Below, piece after piece: positions 62,957 to 64,000 of a DNA stretch of 64,000 nt. Made by a program: the position numbers and the translations under genes. The DNA comes from Xanthomonas albilineans (lineage in GTDB: Bacteria; Pseudomonadota; Gammaproteobacteria; Xanthomonadales; Xanthomonadaceae). Each line of letters opens with the position of its first letter. Position 1 is the first letter of the stretch. The notes under the pieces are model-generated. The model was not told the DNA's origin. It searched no databases and saw only the letters and a program-made list of their open reading frames with translations. The stretch is from assembly GCF_002939705.1 (NCBI RefSeq), contig NZ_MDCB01000011.1, forward strand, positions 62,001 to 126,000, read 5' to 3'.

Positions 62957-63619
62957 ATGGAGACAGACACAATCACGCTTGGTCTGATCGATACCGGGGC
63001 CCATGCCGCGTCGGAGGCAGTTCCGACGGCGACCTCTCCGCGCTCCACGCGTCTACCTTCGGTGCGTCTGCTGTCGCTGGACGCGCATGGTCGCGTACTG
63101 GACTGGATCAACTGGCAGGACGCCGCCTGCCTCTACGCACGCGGCGCAGTGGCATGGACCCTGGGCGAGCCGTGCATGGAGATCCACGGTGGCCTATCGC
63201 GCGCCAGCGGCGAGCGCAGCGTGCTGCACCTGCACCCGATCATCGCCGCGCGCGGCCATGCCCGCTCACGCGCACTGGATCCCACTCCCACGCTGACCAA
63301 CACCGCACTATTCGCCCGCGACGCACAACTGTGCATGTATTGTGGCCAGCAATTCAGCCGTCCGCAGCTAACCCGCGACCATGTCCTGCCCGTCTCCAAG
63401 GGCGGGCGCGACATTTGGGAAAACGTGGTCACTGCGTGTTTCCACTGCAACTCGCGCAAGGGCAACCGCACCCCGCAACAGGCGTCGATGCCGCTGCTGG
63501 CGGTGCCGTACCGACCGAGCTGGATCGAACACCTGATCCTGTCCAATCGCAACATCCTTGCCGACCAGATGTCGTTCCTGAAGGCACAACTACCCAAGCG
63601 CTCCAAACTCTCGCGGTAA
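62957..63619 (+). CDS. HNH endonuclease
   Basis: A 220-residue protein starting at 62957. The C-terminal half holds an HNH zinc-finger nuclease: CMYCGQQFSRPQLTRDHVLPVSKGG, then ENVVTACFHCNSRKGNRTP (two CxxC pairs, catalytic His in RDH and Asn in ENVV). The N-terminal part (SVRLLSLDAHGRVLDWINWQDAACLYARGAVAW) is typical of the CBASS/phage-unrelated, stand-alone HNH family common in proteobacterial chromosomes. DNA target unknown. The start follows a 127-base gap after the dehydrogenase. Confidence 0.9.
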   Translation: METDTITLGLIDTGAHAASEAVPTATSPRSTRLPSVRLLSLDAHGRVLDWINWQDAACLYARGAVAWTLGEPCMEIHGGLSRASGERSVLHLHPIIAARGHARSRALDPTPTLTNTALFARDAQLCMYCGQQFSRPQLTRDHVLPVSKGGRDIWENVVTACFHCNSRKGNRTPQQASMPLLAVPYRPSWIEHLILSNRNILADQMSFLKAQLPKRSKLSR

Positions 63620-63770
63620 ATCCGCAAGCCGACACGCCCCACGCCGCACCCTGCGACCGATTGCCGCACCCCGGCGATCATCCGTGCCACAACGTTTGGC
63701 CGTTGGACGGGTTACTTGCCCATGCCCGGAATGGGGAGGAAAATATCCCGGTCGCTGACCCTGCACTCCG

Positions 63771-64000
63771 ATGATCGACTCCACCCGCTATCCGCGCCTT
63801 GCGCGCATCCAGATCCCCGCCGACCTGCGCCGTTTCGAAACATCGGAATTGCCTGCCATCGCCGAGGAACTGCGCGCCTACCTGATCGAGTGCGTCGGCA
63901 AGAGCGGCGGCCATTTCGGCGCCGGGCTGGGCGTGATCGAACTCACCGTGGCCCTGCATTATCTCTACGACACACCGGTGGACCAACTGGTGTGGGACGT
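63771..64000 (+). CDS. dxs: 1-deoxy-D-xylulose-5-phosphate synthase (5' end only)
   Basis: The frame starts at 63771 and runs off the right edge; 76 residues are visible. [28 protein letters not shown]-like segment, [26 protein letters not shown] are the canonical opening of DXS, including the thiamine-diphosphate-binding HFGAGLG motif. DXS condenses pyruvate and glyceraldehyde-3-phosphate in the first step of the MEP isoprenoid pathway. Confidence 0.93.
   Translation, partial: MIDSTRYPRLARIQIPADLRRFETSELPAIAEELRAYLIECVGKSGGHFGAGLGVIELTVALHYLYDTPVDQLVWD

Noticed and set aside
62957-63619. HNH gene as part of a defence island or homing intron
   Set aside because: No restriction, CBASS, CRISPR or intron features are nearby; it is a stand-alone chromosomal HNH gene.
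1-64000. CRISPR arrays, prophage, integron or rRNA operon
   Set aside because: No regularly spaced repeats, phage structural genes, integrase or rRNA-like sequence were seen in the window.

Overview
The window is high-GC chromosomal DNA of a gamma-proteobacterium, almost certainly Xanthomonadaceae and most likely Xanthomonas. The assignment is inferred from gene content: a FimX/Filp-type degenerate GGDEF-EAL protein, a phaB-phaR pair, a class I fumarase, SelO, a WS/DGAT acyltransferase and several glycine-zipper lipoproteins. The window also carries one IS3 fragment and at least four decayed genes (SnoaL-like, TraB/GumN, lipocalin, IS3). That is more decay than usual for a core region and would fit a lineage undergoing genome reduction, such as the X. 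albilineans group. The species is a guess.

Layout. 1-11.7 kb: a partial glycine-zipper lipoprotein, WS/DGAT, photolyase, dnaB, a glycine-zipper membrane protein, a TatD DNase, tcdA, a membrane-anchored c-type cytochrome, another glycine-zipper lipoprotein, a cold-shock gene, DUF456 and phospholipase pldA. 11.7-22 kb: fumarase, ABC exporter, ferredoxin-NADP reductase, glutathione peroxidase, an Ala/Gly-rich exported protein, a MarR regulator, a DUF3298 lipoprotein, a small acetyltransferase and a rhomboid protease. 22-28 kb is the most unusual part. It has a secreted endonuclease/exonuclease/phosphatase (EEP) domain fused to a GH3 beta-glucosidase, a tandem EEP paralogue with a damaged active site, Mn/Fe-SOD, and an overlapping exported ribonuclease-barstar pair. 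28-43 kb: uup, dbpA, an RND efflux pair without channel or regulator, a truncated SnoaL-like pseudogene, selO, an esterase lipoprotein, a GST, a second cold-shock gene, yaeQ and an HI0933-type flavoprotein. 43-51 kb: an IS3 remnant mixed with a repeat element, FimX/Filp, htpX, gluQ, phaB-phaR, a 145-bp inverted-repeat element and a frameshifted TraB/GumN gene. 51-58.7 kb: DUF1684 lipoprotein/mutL, an amiC-type amidase, tsaE/nnr with a 4-base overlap, and xseA followed by an overlapping small gene. 58.7-64 kb: a lipocalin pseudogene, a small exported protein, tRNA-Phe(GAA), a LEA14-like lipoprotein, an acyl-CoA dehydrogenase, an HNH endonuclease and the 5' end of dxs.

Most genes are housekeeping functions in short transcription units. 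The signals not explained by routine annotation are: (i) the EEP-GH3 fusion next to its decayed paralogue; (ii) the exported RNase/barstar module; (iii) a dispersed element with 18-bp terminal inverted repeats (one full copy, two degenerate copies, one inside IS3 debris and one abutting a lipocalin pseudogene); and (iv) a 67-bp element conserved upstream of both cold-shock genes. All calls rest on reading the sequence and on recalled family features. No database searches were run.
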